In this document: piece after piece, positions 15,801 to 21,091 of the stretch
Layout: every line of letters starts with the position of its first letter
How positions within the stretch are numbered: position 1 is the first letter of the stretch
IMG/VR virus record: IMGVR_UViG_3300046460_000406
Coordinates: 1 to 21,091 of that record
Reading direction: 5' to 3' (one strand)
Length of the DNA stretch: 21,091 nucleotides
Source: a virus
Program-made: the position numbers and the translations under genes
Notes under the pieces: model-generated
Told to the model about the DNA's origin: nothing
The model's database searches: none
What the model saw: the letters and a program-made list of their open reading frames with translations, nothing else

Positions 15801-16252
15801 TCAGAGGTTGAATAGCCAAACTCGCGCATAGAGGAAGCGGAACGACTGAACAGGCCGGCATTGTCTGAAAAAGTTGTTCCAGTCCGCTGACTGAGATCGA
15901 ACAAAGCCTTCTGGCTGACAGCGAAGTCTTCCGTGCCTGTAGTGGCTTGCTTCAATCGAGCATTGACCTGGTTCCACGCGTCAGCTTGGTGGATGACATT
16001 TCCGACTGCCAGCGCGCCAGCCATGGCTGCTGCATAACTCCCAACCGTGGACGTAAGCGACTGCATCGCCGCGCCCTGGGCGCGCACGGCGGCCTCTTGA
16101 GATCGCCACGAACTGGTCGCATCCCGATTTCCGGATGTGATTGTCCGAAGGTAGCTCTGCCCCATGCGTCCAGCTCTGGCCATTTCACGCTGGTAGGCGC
16201 TTGTCTCGGCAGACACGCTGACAATCAAAGAGCGAAGGGTCTGTCCCGCCAT
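12887..16252 (-). CDS. H: Tail length tape measure protein
   Basis: This 1121-residue protein has an N-terminal tape-measure domain (residues 1-270, including FDLSQRTGTTFSDNAGLF and GVLRGEEFNSIADSG). A long Ala-rich helical middle follows, with hydrophobic stretches near residues 295-315 and 410-435. The C-terminal part holds a hydrophobic patch (about 950-1020) and the lambda-type C-terminal motif FSEGGYTGPGGKFEP with GGEVVIRKEVVDQPGM. Tape measure proteins set tail length at roughly 1.5 angstroms per residue, which would give a tail of about 165-170 nm if unprocessed. The ATG has GGAG 7 bases upstream and directly follows a hairpin-T8 element. Confidence 0.95.
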   Translation of the reverse strand: MAGQTLRSLIVSVSAETSAYQREMARAGRMGQSYLRTITSGNRDATSSWRSQEAAVRAQGAAMQSLTSTVGSYAAAMAGALAVGNVIHQADAWNQVNARLKQATTGTEDFAVSQKALFDLSQRTGTTFSDNAGLFSRSASSMREFGYSTSDVLGVTEALSVGLQVSGASSEGASAAIMQFSQALAQGVLRGEEFNSIADSGDRVLRALAAGMGVARKDLKAMADDGLITIDRLVPALISQLGVLNDEFDKMPPSVSRSTTALSNAFQAWIGGADAATGSTAVLAGSIDFVTKHMDALAASLLIAGAAYGGLKVGELVKGLKDQTLALREAQSAEIGRTKAQFDAATAAARRAAAEVVAAEAEVAATKFTDAHAAALSRLRLARLADTQATIAQSAAQAAQTAATSLAGRAGAGLLGILGGPVGLAVTAGAVAASYLLFSDNSEKARQSTVDLKRPVEELRKEFAELGKEQARYKLGGVIQQQADAQVAAQKALRDIRAAAQGNDKWGDTYKANPFQRDRAVTDFNRRIAAGQDIDSASQQLVAAIGPNEEMTKAINASSAAYGEAVKASGDYGDVAMMLTGRLNDVATAAGQAGAGLKTIQGPDQKTIDGWGTYTKNLVERLNSVRDGGDLVGEVNRRIERESVDSSTAEGWRILAGAIKGSEAAAKASEEAQQKAKKASEDIQRQAEQLNSAYKQTLSNLTQQVALYGETTELGRLRYDLVTGELSKLTDKNKVMLEGKAIELDALNARKAYDGLMSSLQTKEQALLSTTKERMHVLEAANRAGKLSSDDYRAGADAISKATVTEAPQFGGIDSSVGGPSGELVKIAEAESALKKWHDTQLSMQADLRDQILADQQSTNDQKLAAEQQYLDRVVEINQTNQSRLSDIQGAYKVAVMGTFSELSGQAADMVGKIAGEQSGAYKSLFIAQKAFAVASIIMNAQIAAAKAPAELTILGGIPVGAALLASGYANAGMVAGMALAGFSEGGYTGPGGKFEPKGVVHGGEVVIRKEVVDQPGMKDYLVGLNKRGYASGGYVGSTAGVPSFAAPQVSTGGAGGAPEIHLHISGDGSGGSVSSTEGYEELGQALLATVRAEMPKIARGVIVQEKGQNGLLDPSNRRNG

Positions 16253-16294
16253 GCTTTTCTCCAGGTAAAAAAAAGCCCCGCACTTGGCGGGGCT
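16253..16294 (-). terminator. Intrinsic terminator fused to the tape measure ribosome-binding site
   Basis: On the minus strand the hairpin AGCCCCGC-CAAGT-GCGGGGCT, a perfect 8-bp stem, is followed by a run of T. It ends transcription of the lipoprotein gene that stops at 16313. ACCTGGAGAAAAG and the tape measure ATG follow at once. Transcripts coming from the head genes must pass it to reach the tape measure, which implies antitermination or partial read-through. Confidence 0.85.
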
Positions 16295-16312
16295 CTGGTA
16301 GCTCTCTGTATC

Positions 16313-16672
16313 CTAAACTCGGCTTGCACACCCCTGACGCGAGGTGTCGATAAGCAAATCGCCTTCGACGCGGAACCCGATCATCCCGAACAGGAATGAG
16401 TGGTTTAATTGGCTCATCACGACATCAGTCAGGCCTACCGCGCAGCTATCTTGTTGGATGGCGTTATCCATCGCGGTCTTCATATTCGGAATACCCAAAG
16501 GGAAGATAATTACTGGGTAGTTATCCTCGCCAGTGACACGCTTTCCTTTTACGAACTTCGAGGAATTTACGTTGTAATTCTTGGTACTTGCGACAGTCAT
16601 GTCGGCGACTCGAATGGTGCAGCCAGAAGCAACAACGGCGCCAAGAAGCATTGCGATAACGGCTTTTTTCAT
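16313..16672 (-). CDS. Lipoprotein inserted before the tape measure gene (moron)
   Basis: This 119-residue protein has a lipoprotein signal peptide (MKKAVIAMLLGAVVASGC, with C18 as the lipidated residue). The mature part begins TIRVADMTVASTKNYNVNSS and includes PVIIFPLGIPNMKTAMDNAI. It is not a structural tail protein by position or signal peptide. GGAGG lies 7 bases ahead of the ATG. The gene has its own promoter-like sequence upstream and a strong terminator downstream, and it is less GC-rich than its neighbours. Those are features of a moron expressed from the lysogen. Small phage lipoproteins such as lambda Cor block superinfection, and that is a plausible but unproven role here. Three Cys residues fall in the mature part or at its start. 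Confidence 0.8.
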   Translation of the reverse strand: MKKAVIAMLLGAVVASGCTIRVADMTVASTKNYNVNSSKFVKGKRVTGEDNYPVIIFPLGIPNMKTAMDNAIQQDSCAVGLTDVVMSQLNHSFLFGMIGFRVEGDLLIDTSRQGCASRV

Positions 16673-16696
16673 GGGTCCCTCCGGAAATTTGGCCGC

Positions 16697-16726
16697 AATA
16701 TAGCAGGTCGCCACCATTACAATCAG
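16697..16726 (-). promoter_or_regulatory. Possible moron promoter before the lipoprotein gene
   Basis: TATATT at 16697-16702 (minus strand) is a 5-of-6 match to the -10 consensus. CTGATT, a weak -35 candidate, stands 18 bases upstream. The element lies in the 66-base gap after T, an unusually large gap for this tightly packed operon. Confidence 0.35.
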
Positions 16727-16738
16727 AGATTTTCCTAA

Positions 16739-17053
16739 TTAGGTTTCCTTTGCCTTGACCATCAAGAAAGCTTTGAACAGCTCTGCTCCCTCCTCGGCCT
16801 GAACAGCCTCATCAACGACTTGCTCCGGTTCAACCTTCCACTTCGGCAACAAGTCCACGGCCGAAACCTTCGCACCCTGGGCCTGAAACACTGATGCAGC
16901 GATGATCGAAGCCTGGATATCACCTCGCGTGTCACTGAGTGGCGACTCTTGGTTGTAGGCCATCCAGAGGAACAACTCCTCGGCAGTCATCCTTGACCGC
17001 AAATCCTGCAATGTCATACCGAGCCGGAGGGCCAGAGTCAGCATAAATGCCAA
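16739..17053 (-). CDS. T: Tail assembly chaperone T (DUF4035-like), made as a G-T frameshift extension
   Basis: This 104-residue frame contains LRLGMTLQDLRSRMTAEELF and LWMAYNQESPLSD, the signature of DUF4035/T-type chaperones. In lambda, T is made only as the C-terminal part of a gpG-T fusion after a -1 frameshift, and gpG-T recruits tail tube protein to the tape measure. Here the slippery heptamer upstream of the G stop leads exactly into this frame, giving a 267-residue fusion. The only in-frame start candidates are TTG at 17053, which has AGGAGG 8 bases upstream, and ATG at 17044. Separate translation is therefore possible too. The downstream neighbour is the lipoprotein moron, not the tape measure directly. 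Confidence 0.88.
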   Translation of the reverse strand: MAFMLTLALRLGMTLQDLRSRMTAEELFLWMAYNQESPLSDTRGDIQASIIAASVFQAQGAKVSAVDLLPKWKVEPEQVVDEAVQAEEGAELFKAFLMVKAKET

Positions 17054-17059
17054 CTCTGG

Positions 17060-17080
17060 CTCCTCCTTCAGCCGTTTCCC
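17060..17080 (-). promoter_or_regulatory. -1 frameshift heptamer GGGAAAC followed by Shine-Dalgarno-like AGGAGG
   Basis: Read on the minus strand, G GGA AAC (17080-17074) is an X-XXY-YYZ heptamer in phase with G, close to the GGGAAAG of lambda. A slip to GGG AAA bypasses the TGA at 17070-17068 and enters the T frame. The sequence AAGGAGGAG directly overlaps and follows the stop codon. Confidence 0.88.
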
Positions 17081-17541
17081 GCAACGTCCACCGGGTCTTC
17101 TGCATCAGCTCCCGCCGCAACACCACTGAGCTCGAAAGCCTTACCCACCAGCCGGTCGTGGACAGGACTGAAAGCCTCGGCAACCGCGGCGACATCCTCG
17201 TCGGCGAACACCCGGGAGTTGGACTCGTCAAACAGGGTGCGAACCAGGACGAAGGCATAAAGTGGTGACGACTGGATTTCCACCAGCGGCTCCGTCGGCG
17301 GAACCCCATCACCTTCAACTTCGACAGGCTGTGCGGTAAGTCCAGCAGCGAGGCGTGCAGAGGTAACGATTTCGGACGCCCGTCGACGATATTCGACCCA
17401 ATCACCAGCGCTCATTGCGCGGACTACTACCTTTGCCCCGCCCCACTCTGGCACCGGCACAGCTTCATGCTTGAAGTTGCGCATGGGGTCGAGCGCCATT
17501 GATCGCAGGTCCATTGCCCCCGATGCTTTTACCTTCGCCAT
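17068..17541 (-). CDS. G: Tail assembly chaperone G
   Basis: This 157-residue protein fits the lambda G-type chaperone that coats the tape measure during tail assembly. It has a central LVEIQSSPLYAFVLVRTLFD block followed by an acidic, Ala-rich C-terminus (GADAEDPVDVAGNG). It starts as TAATG with the tail tube stop. Its last codons, GGA AAC GGC TGA, hold the frameshift site that joins it to T. The family name is inferred from position between tube and tape measure, from the frameshift, and from the T partner. Confidence 0.88.
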   Translation of the reverse strand: MAKVKASGAMDLRSMALDPMRNFKHEAVPVPEWGGAKVVVRAMSAGDWVEYRRRASEIVTSARLAAGLTAQPVEVEGDGVPPTEPLVEIQSSPLYAFVLVRTLFDESNSRVFADEDVAAVAEAFSPVHDRLVGKAFELSGVAAGADAEDPVDVAGNG

Positions 17542-18008
17542 TACGGAATCACCGGCAGGTCGAAGGAGACGGCACCGGTGATGCGCACGTTGAAGGTGCC
17601 ATTGACCGTACCGTTCGGCGCGGCGTCCCAGGTGAACTGGGTAACCAGCCCCAAGAAGCTCGAGGACGAACCGTCCTTGAATACCGACTTGAACGCCCGA
17701 GGTTCGCCGTCGTCACGAGCGGTCCGCAGTACGGTCTGGGCTTCGTCATCAGCTTTCCAGTTGCCGGACATGCTGAACGTGCCGTTGTCAGCCAGACCTA
17801 CGGTGAACTCCTTGGCCTCACTGGCCAGCACCGTGACTTCAATTTCGTCAGACTGGCCGCCCTGGAACTGCGGCTGCTTGATGGTGACCGACAGATCCGC
17901 CCAGGTCAGGCCAGCCTCTTTCGGATCAGTGGTGGTGAGCTTGGAAACGCTGAGAGCGGTGCCCTGCGTTTTGACAAACTTCGCTTTCGTTGGGGATTGA
18001 ACGGCCAT
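17541..18008 (-). CDS. Major tail tube protein
   Basis: This 155-residue, beta-rich protein forms the tail tube. It has MAVQSPTKAKFVKTQGTALS at the N-terminus, TWADLSVTIKQPQFQGGQSD in the middle and FTWDAAPNGTVNGTFNVRI near the end. That is the lambda V-type/HK97-type tube fold. It lacks the extra Ig-like C-terminal domain of lambda gpV and so is shorter. GGAGG lies 5-6 bases before the ATG. It stands between the tail completion protein and the G/T chaperones, the expected place. Confidence 0.88.
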   Translation of the reverse strand: MAVQSPTKAKFVKTQGTALSVSKLTTTDPKEAGLTWADLSVTIKQPQFQGGQSDEIEVTVLASEAKEFTVGLADNGTFSMSGNWKADDEAQTVLRTARDDGEPRAFKSVFKDGSSSSFLGLVTQFTWDAAPNGTVNGTFNVRITGAVSFDLPVIP

Positions 18009-18016
18009 GAGGCCTC

Positions 18017-18364
18017 CTATGGTTGCAGGGTGTATTCCCAGCTCACGCTGTGGAGTTTGGTGTCATCTTCAAAAACGTCTGGCAGTCGATCAGCACTGCC
18101 GGTGGTGAAGTCGTCGCCGTCGGCAGTCATGGCGGCGAATGCCAGCCCAGCCAAGGTCAAAGCCTGTAGGAAGCTTTCGCCCCAAGCGTCCAGCTGGATG
18201 GTTAGTTCGCTGGAACCATCCCAGCCGGCCAGCGTAAAACCACTACTGCCGCTTACCGTTTGAATGACGAGTCGCGGTTGCGCGGCATCTTCAGGGGCAA
18301 CGCCGAAGTAAACGCGCCCGTCGACCAGAGGCGAGAGCCTGTCGATGAGGGATTTCTCAATCAT
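18017..18364 (-). CDS. Tail completion protein (DUF3168)
   Basis: This 115-residue protein fits the DUF3168 family. The opening IEKSLIDRLSPLVDGRVYFG is followed by PRLVIQTVSG, LTIQLDAWG and a C-terminal SVSWEYTLQP. It forms the terminator ring at the head-proximal end of the tail. The start follows the gp10-like stop by 5 bases without a clear Shine-Dalgarno, so translation is probably coupled. It precedes the tail tube gene by 8 bases. Confidence 0.87.
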   Translation of the reverse strand: MIEKSLIDRLSPLVDGRVYFGVAPEDAAQPRLVIQTVSGSSGFTLAGWDGSSELTIQLDAWGESFLQALTLAGLAFAAMTADGDDFTTGSADRLPDVFEDDTKLHSVSWEYTLQP

Positions 18365-18369
18365 TGGGG

Positions 18370-18798
18370 TTACCGGGTGATTGCGTTATCGATGCCTTCG
18401 GCCAACTTGTCAGTGGTGGCCTTCTCGATTTCGGCGATGTTGCTGTCCCACGCAGGGCGAATGAATGGAGCAGCCGGCATTTTCGACGTGCCTTGCTCGA
18501 TGAACTTCCAATAGAAAGGTGACTCGCCGGCCTTGGCTTTCTTTCCATTGGACTTTTTCACCCGGACGCCAGCCGTTGCGCCACCAGGCGTATCGGACTG
18601 TTTGAGTCGAACCGCTGTGACGTTCTTTTTAAGGATTCCCGTGCGAACTGGCGTTTTCTCCCGAGTTTTGTCCCGAGCTACACGAGCACCGGTCATGACG
18701 GCATCCCGCACAATTTTATTACCCATGGACCTGGCCAAGCTTTCGAAGTCCGCCTGAAGCTCTCCGAAACCCGTCACGCTGATTGTTCCATTGCTCAT
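18370..18798 (-). CDS. HK97 gp10-like head-tail protein
   Basis: This 142-residue protein has the HK97 gp10 family signature. KTPVRTGILKKNV, then SPFYWKFIEQGTSKMPAAPF, are followed by IRPAWDSN and a C-terminal helix. Members complete the head-tail or tail-terminator interface. The start overlaps the previous gene as ATGA (18795-18798). A basic segment (RVKKSNGKKAKAG) falls in the middle. Confidence 0.92.
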   Translation of the reverse strand: MSNGTISVTGFGELQADFESLARSMGNKIVRDAVMTGARVARDKTREKTPVRTGILKKNVTAVRLKQSDTPGGATAGVRVKKSNGKKAKAGESPFYWKFIEQGTSKMPAAPFIRPAWDSNIAEIEKATTDKLAEGIDNAITR

Positions 18799-19115
18799 TT
18801 GGGCTTCACCGTTTTACACATGAGCTTGAGCATGTCCCGCTGATTGGTCGCCAACGGGGCAATGATTTCGTAGGAGATGCCGTCGTGCACCAAGTGCTGG
18901 CCCGCCACAACATCCTTGCGGTAGCGGATGTTGATCTCGGCGTTGACCGTGACCTGCATCTGTGACGCCGCTTCGTACATCCGCCCAGAAGGAATGTTGA
19001 TCTCTGCCCAGATCTGGCCGAGGTCGCCCCACGTTTTCGATGGTTGGCCAAGGGCGTCCTTACCTTCAACGTAGCCCCGGAGAACACAGAGGTGACGCAA
19101 AGGACCGGCTCTCAT
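18795..19115 (-). CDS. Head-tail joining protein (head closure)
   Basis: This 106-residue protein is of the Phage_H_T_join family. LRHLCVLRGYVEGKDALGQP and TWGDLGQIWAEINIPSGRMY are followed by INIRYRKDVVAGQHLVHDG and YEIIAP. It closes the capsid portal after DNA packaging and gives the docking surface for the tail. The start at 19115 is chosen because it overlaps the gp6-like stop as ATGA. A start nine codons earlier is less likely. Confidence 0.9.
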   Translation of the reverse strand: MRAGPLRHLCVLRGYVEGKDALGQPSKTWGDLGQIWAEINIPSGRMYEAASQMQVTVNAEINIRYRKDVVAGQHLVHDGISYEIIAPLATNQRDMLKLMCKTVKPK

Positions 19116-19429
19116 ACGTTCGCCCAACGGTGTGGTGCCCAAAGTGCATTGGTAGCCATGGGAAGCTCAGCAGTGATCGTCCCGACCACTACCGCTTCAC
19201 GACTCGCGTACCAATGTCCAATCAACAGCAAGGCACCCTGCCGAATCGACTTGGTGATGAGCAGTGCCTTCCCGACCGGATCAGGCAGCGTGCCGCCCGC
19301 TTCGATCAGCTTGCGATTGGTCAAGAGCTCGAAGGTATCCAGGGCTGCTTCCGCGTAGCCCTGAATCAGATCGTCCTCCTCATCGTGAGTAACGCGCAGG
19401 TGCGCCTTCACGATGGCGAGATCAATCAC
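19112..19429 (-). CDS. gp6-like head-tail connector (adaptor)
   Basis: This 105-residue helical protein is of the gp6-like/QLRG connector family. DLAIVKAHLRVTHDEEDDLI is followed by IQGYAEAALDTFELLTNR, an amphipathic hairpin and a C-terminal LLLIGHWYASREAV helix. It forms the ring under the portal. GTG at 19429 is preferred: it gives the usual family N-terminus directly before the first helix and overlaps the preceding stop by 8 bases. The upstream in-frame ATG would add 18 atypical Cys-containing residues. Confidence 0.85.
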   Translation of the reverse strand: MIDLAIVKAHLRVTHDEEDDLIQGYAEAALDTFELLTNRKLIEAGGTLPDPVGKALLITKSIRQGALLLIGHWYASREAVVVGTITAELPMATNALWAPHRWANV

Positions 19430-19847
19430 TTTCCGGCACCAGAGCTTGCAGTGCAGGCTTGTTCGCAGAGGGGTCGAAAGCAATGCCCTTAGCGGCGAGC
19501 CACTCTTTCAGCTTGGGTACCGTCATCTTGAGCGGGTCGGTTTCGGTCTCTGCCTCTTTCTGCGCTTCGATTGCTGCTTCGATCTCTTCTTGCGAGCTGC
19601 GCGATGCATAGCCCTCAGGTGGATAGTTCGACGCCAGATACCCAGCCTCGATGAACTCGGCGAGGGTTGGGCCATCTTCGCGCAGAACTGACTGCAACTG
19701 CCTGTCGAGATATTCGGCCACGCCCAGATGCTCAACCGCTACCAGAGCGCAGCGCTCCGACACTTCCTGCTCGCCAGCCTGGATCTCAACTACCTGGTTG
19801 CCGTCCACTGCGAACGGGAACGGCTTCTTCACGGAAATAATTGGCAT
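19422..19847 (-). CDS. HeH/LEM-domain protein next to the capsid gene
   Basis: This 141-residue protein has a small beta-rich N-terminal domain (MPIISVKKPFPFAVDGNQVV, then GEQEVSERCALVAVEHLG). An acidic helix rich in Glu, Ala and Gln follows (about residues 75-105). The C-terminal domain is a HeH/LEM-like helical hairpin, MTVPKLKEWLAAKGIAFD followed by NKPALQALV. Such hairpins bind nucleic acid or partner proteins, and in this position they are usually uncharacterised head proteins, possibly decoration or connector-associated. The start at 19847 has GGAGG 4 bases upstream. An earlier in-frame ATG would add 13 residues and has no such site. Confidence 0.85.
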   Translation of the reverse strand: MPIISVKKPFPFAVDGNQVVEIQAGEQEVSERCALVAVEHLGVAEYLDRQLQSVLREDGPTLAEFIEAGYLASNYPPEGYASRSSQEEIEAAIEAQKEAETETDPLKMTVPKLKEWLAAKGIAFDPSANKPALQALVPESD

Positions 19848-19888
19848 ACATCCTCCGGTGAACGGGCGCCCGAAGACGCCCGCCACGA

Positions 19889-21091
19889 TTACGCAGCGCT
19901 GAGGGTCAGAACCTTCACAGCCTGAGAGTCGACCAGCATGCCGCCGACACGTTTGGTGGTGTAGAAGCCAACGTATGGCTTGTTGGTGTAGGGGTCGCGC
20001 AGCACGCGGGTACCGATGCGGTCCACGACCAGGTAACCGCGCTTGTAGTCACCGAACGCGACCGCATTGGCATCCGCCGCCGCATCGGGCATGTCTTCGT
20101 TTTCAGTAATGCCATAGCTCAACAGACTGGACGGCTGACCCAACTCCAGGCCCGGACGCCACAGGTAGTTGCCCTCCACATCCTTGAGCTTTCGCACCAT
20201 GCCAACGGTAAGGTTGTTCATCATGAACGTGGCGTTCTGGCGGTAGCCGGCCTTGAGCGATTGCACCAAGTCGATCAACTTGTCGCCGGTGATGCCACCC
20301 GCTACGCCAGAAATCAACTTTTGCAGCTTGCCGAAAGCGCGAACCTTATCGACTTCCAGTGTCATTTCATAAGCCAGCAACCCCTTGGGTTTGTTGACAC
20401 CGTTGCCCAGCAGGAACGCATTGGCTTCCTTCTCGGAGAACTCGCGCGACACTTCGTCGTTCAGCCACTTCTCCGGATCAAAGAACATGTCATCCAGGCT
20501 TTTCTGCGTGGCTTGCGGGTTGGCATAGATCTCGCCCATGAACGCCGACAGTGGCGCCAAGGTCGGGGTGCTAGTTGCAGGGCGCGCATCGGTTTCACCG
20601 ACCCAGCCCGAACCGGCGCCGCCCAGGCTAACCAGCTTTTTGTAGTCCTCGGTACCAACCGTAATCTGTCCGCACACCTGGCGCATCGGCGATGCATCCC
20701 GCAACAGCTCGATGATGGTACGGTCGAGCTCTTCCGGAACCGCATAACCGCCATCGGCTTCAACACCAATCTGCAGCGCCTTGGCTTGCAGCTCTCCCAG
20801 CCCGGCGTCGACACCCTTACGCACAAACTGCATGAACGCGGCCTTGTGCTCACTGGCCGCCTTGGTACCGGTTCCGTCTGGGCGCTTGAGAGCCAGCAGC
20901 TCTTTTTCCAAGTTGCTTTTCAGCTCGTCCAGTTCGCCCAGCTTTTCGTTGAGCGTATCGACCTGGCCGGACAGCTTGCCCTTTTCTTCTTCCAAGCCGT
21001 CAATGCGCTTGTCGTTGGTCTTTTTGAACTCGTCGAACTTCTTGCCCAGGGCTTCGGCGACGTCTTCGATATCTTTCTTTTCAACAGCCAT
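19889..21091 (-). CDS. HK97-type major capsid protein
   Basis: This 400-residue protein is complete, with its ATG at the last base of the window. Residues 1-70 form a charged coiled coil (DFKK-type heptads such as LGKKFDEFKKTNDKRID), the scaffold-like delta domain removed by the prohead protease in HK97. The mature capsid domain begins near residue 80-100 and includes GGYAVPEELDRTIIELLRD, the E-loop region LGGAGSGWVGETDA, and the C-terminal LRDPYTNKPYVGFYTTKRVG block. Portal, protease and terminase genes are expected to the right, outside the window. A 41-base gap separates it from the HeH-domain gene. Confidence 0.94.
   Translation of the reverse strand: MAVEKKDIEDVAEALGKKFDEFKKTNDKRIDGLEEEKGKLSGQVDTLNEKLGELDELKSNLEKELLALKRPDGTGTKAASEHKAAFMQFVRKGVDAGLGELQAKALQIGVEADGGYAVPEELDRTIIELLRDASPMRQVCGQITVGTEDYKKLVSLGGAGSGWVGETDARPATSTPTLAPLSAFMGEIYANPQATQKSLDDMFFDPEKWLNDEVSREFSEKEANAFLLGNGVNKPKGLLAYEMTLEVDKVRAFGKLQKLISGVAGGITGDKLIDLVQSLKAGYRQNATFMMNNLTVGMVRKLKDVEGNYLWRPGLELGQPSSLLSYGITENEDMPDAAADANAVAFGDYKRGYLVVDRIGTRVLRDPYTNKPYVGFYTTKRVGGMLVDSQAVKVLTLSAA

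Noticed and set aside
17499-18263. Plus-strand open frame of 254 codons across the tail tube and completion genes
   Set aside because: It lies antisense to well-supported structural genes, and its protein sequence has no recognisable pattern.
1-21091. tRNA genes, CRISPR arrays or insertion-sequence ends
   Set aside because: No cloverleaf-like sequence, regularly spaced repeats, transposase frame or terminal inverted repeat pair was seen on reading both strands.

Overview
The window looks like part of a lambda/HK97-type siphophage prophage, most likely in a Pseudomonas of the fluorescens/putida kind. The evidence for the host is the style of the tail fibre and lysin proteins, the moderately GC-rich late genes, and a LexA box of the Pseudomonas/enterobacterial type. 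No integrase, attachment site, tRNA, rRNA or CRISPR array is visible. The host genus is an inference from protein style.

From 21091 down to 2703, all on the minus strand, runs a late operon in canonical order. It begins with the HK97-fold major capsid protein. A HeH/LEM-domain protein follows, then a gp6-like connector, a head-tail joining protein, an HK97 gp10-like protein and a DUF3168 tail completion protein. Next come the tail tube, the tail assembly chaperones G and T, a lipoprotein insertion, the tape measure, and tip proteins M, L, K, I and J. After J come two small appendage proteins, a tail fibre, two small fibre-associated proteins, a SleB-like cell-wall hydrolase, a DUF6527-like protein, and nested Rz/Rz1 spanins. 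Most junctions overlap by 1-8 bases (ATGA, TGATG or TAATG), as expected for translationally coupled morphogenesis genes. G and T are joined by a GGGAAAC -1 slippery heptamer in the right phase. Two near-identical modules (hairpin, T8, GGAGAAAAG) stand directly in front of the tape measure and the lysin. They suggest that late transcription is antiterminated, or deliberately attenuated, at these points.

From 1 to 2706, on the plus strand, lies an accessory cargo region whose two larger genes are AT-rich. It holds a protein with two membrane segments that resembles retron Ec48-type effectors, a small coiled-coil gene directly behind a perfect CTGT-N8-ACAG LexA box, and a 340-residue protein with a C-terminal HEPN-like Rx4H motif. 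The last of these converges on Rz with overlapping stop codons. This region is the best candidate for an undescribed defence or lysogenic-conversion system. Between the first two genes is a GC-rich non-coding stretch with a 34-nt near-perfect palindrome.

The working model is that the minus-strand genes build the head, tail and lysis apparatus. The plus-strand cargo would be expressed from the lysogen, one gene under SOS control. Late transcription reading past Rz would run antisense through the cargo.
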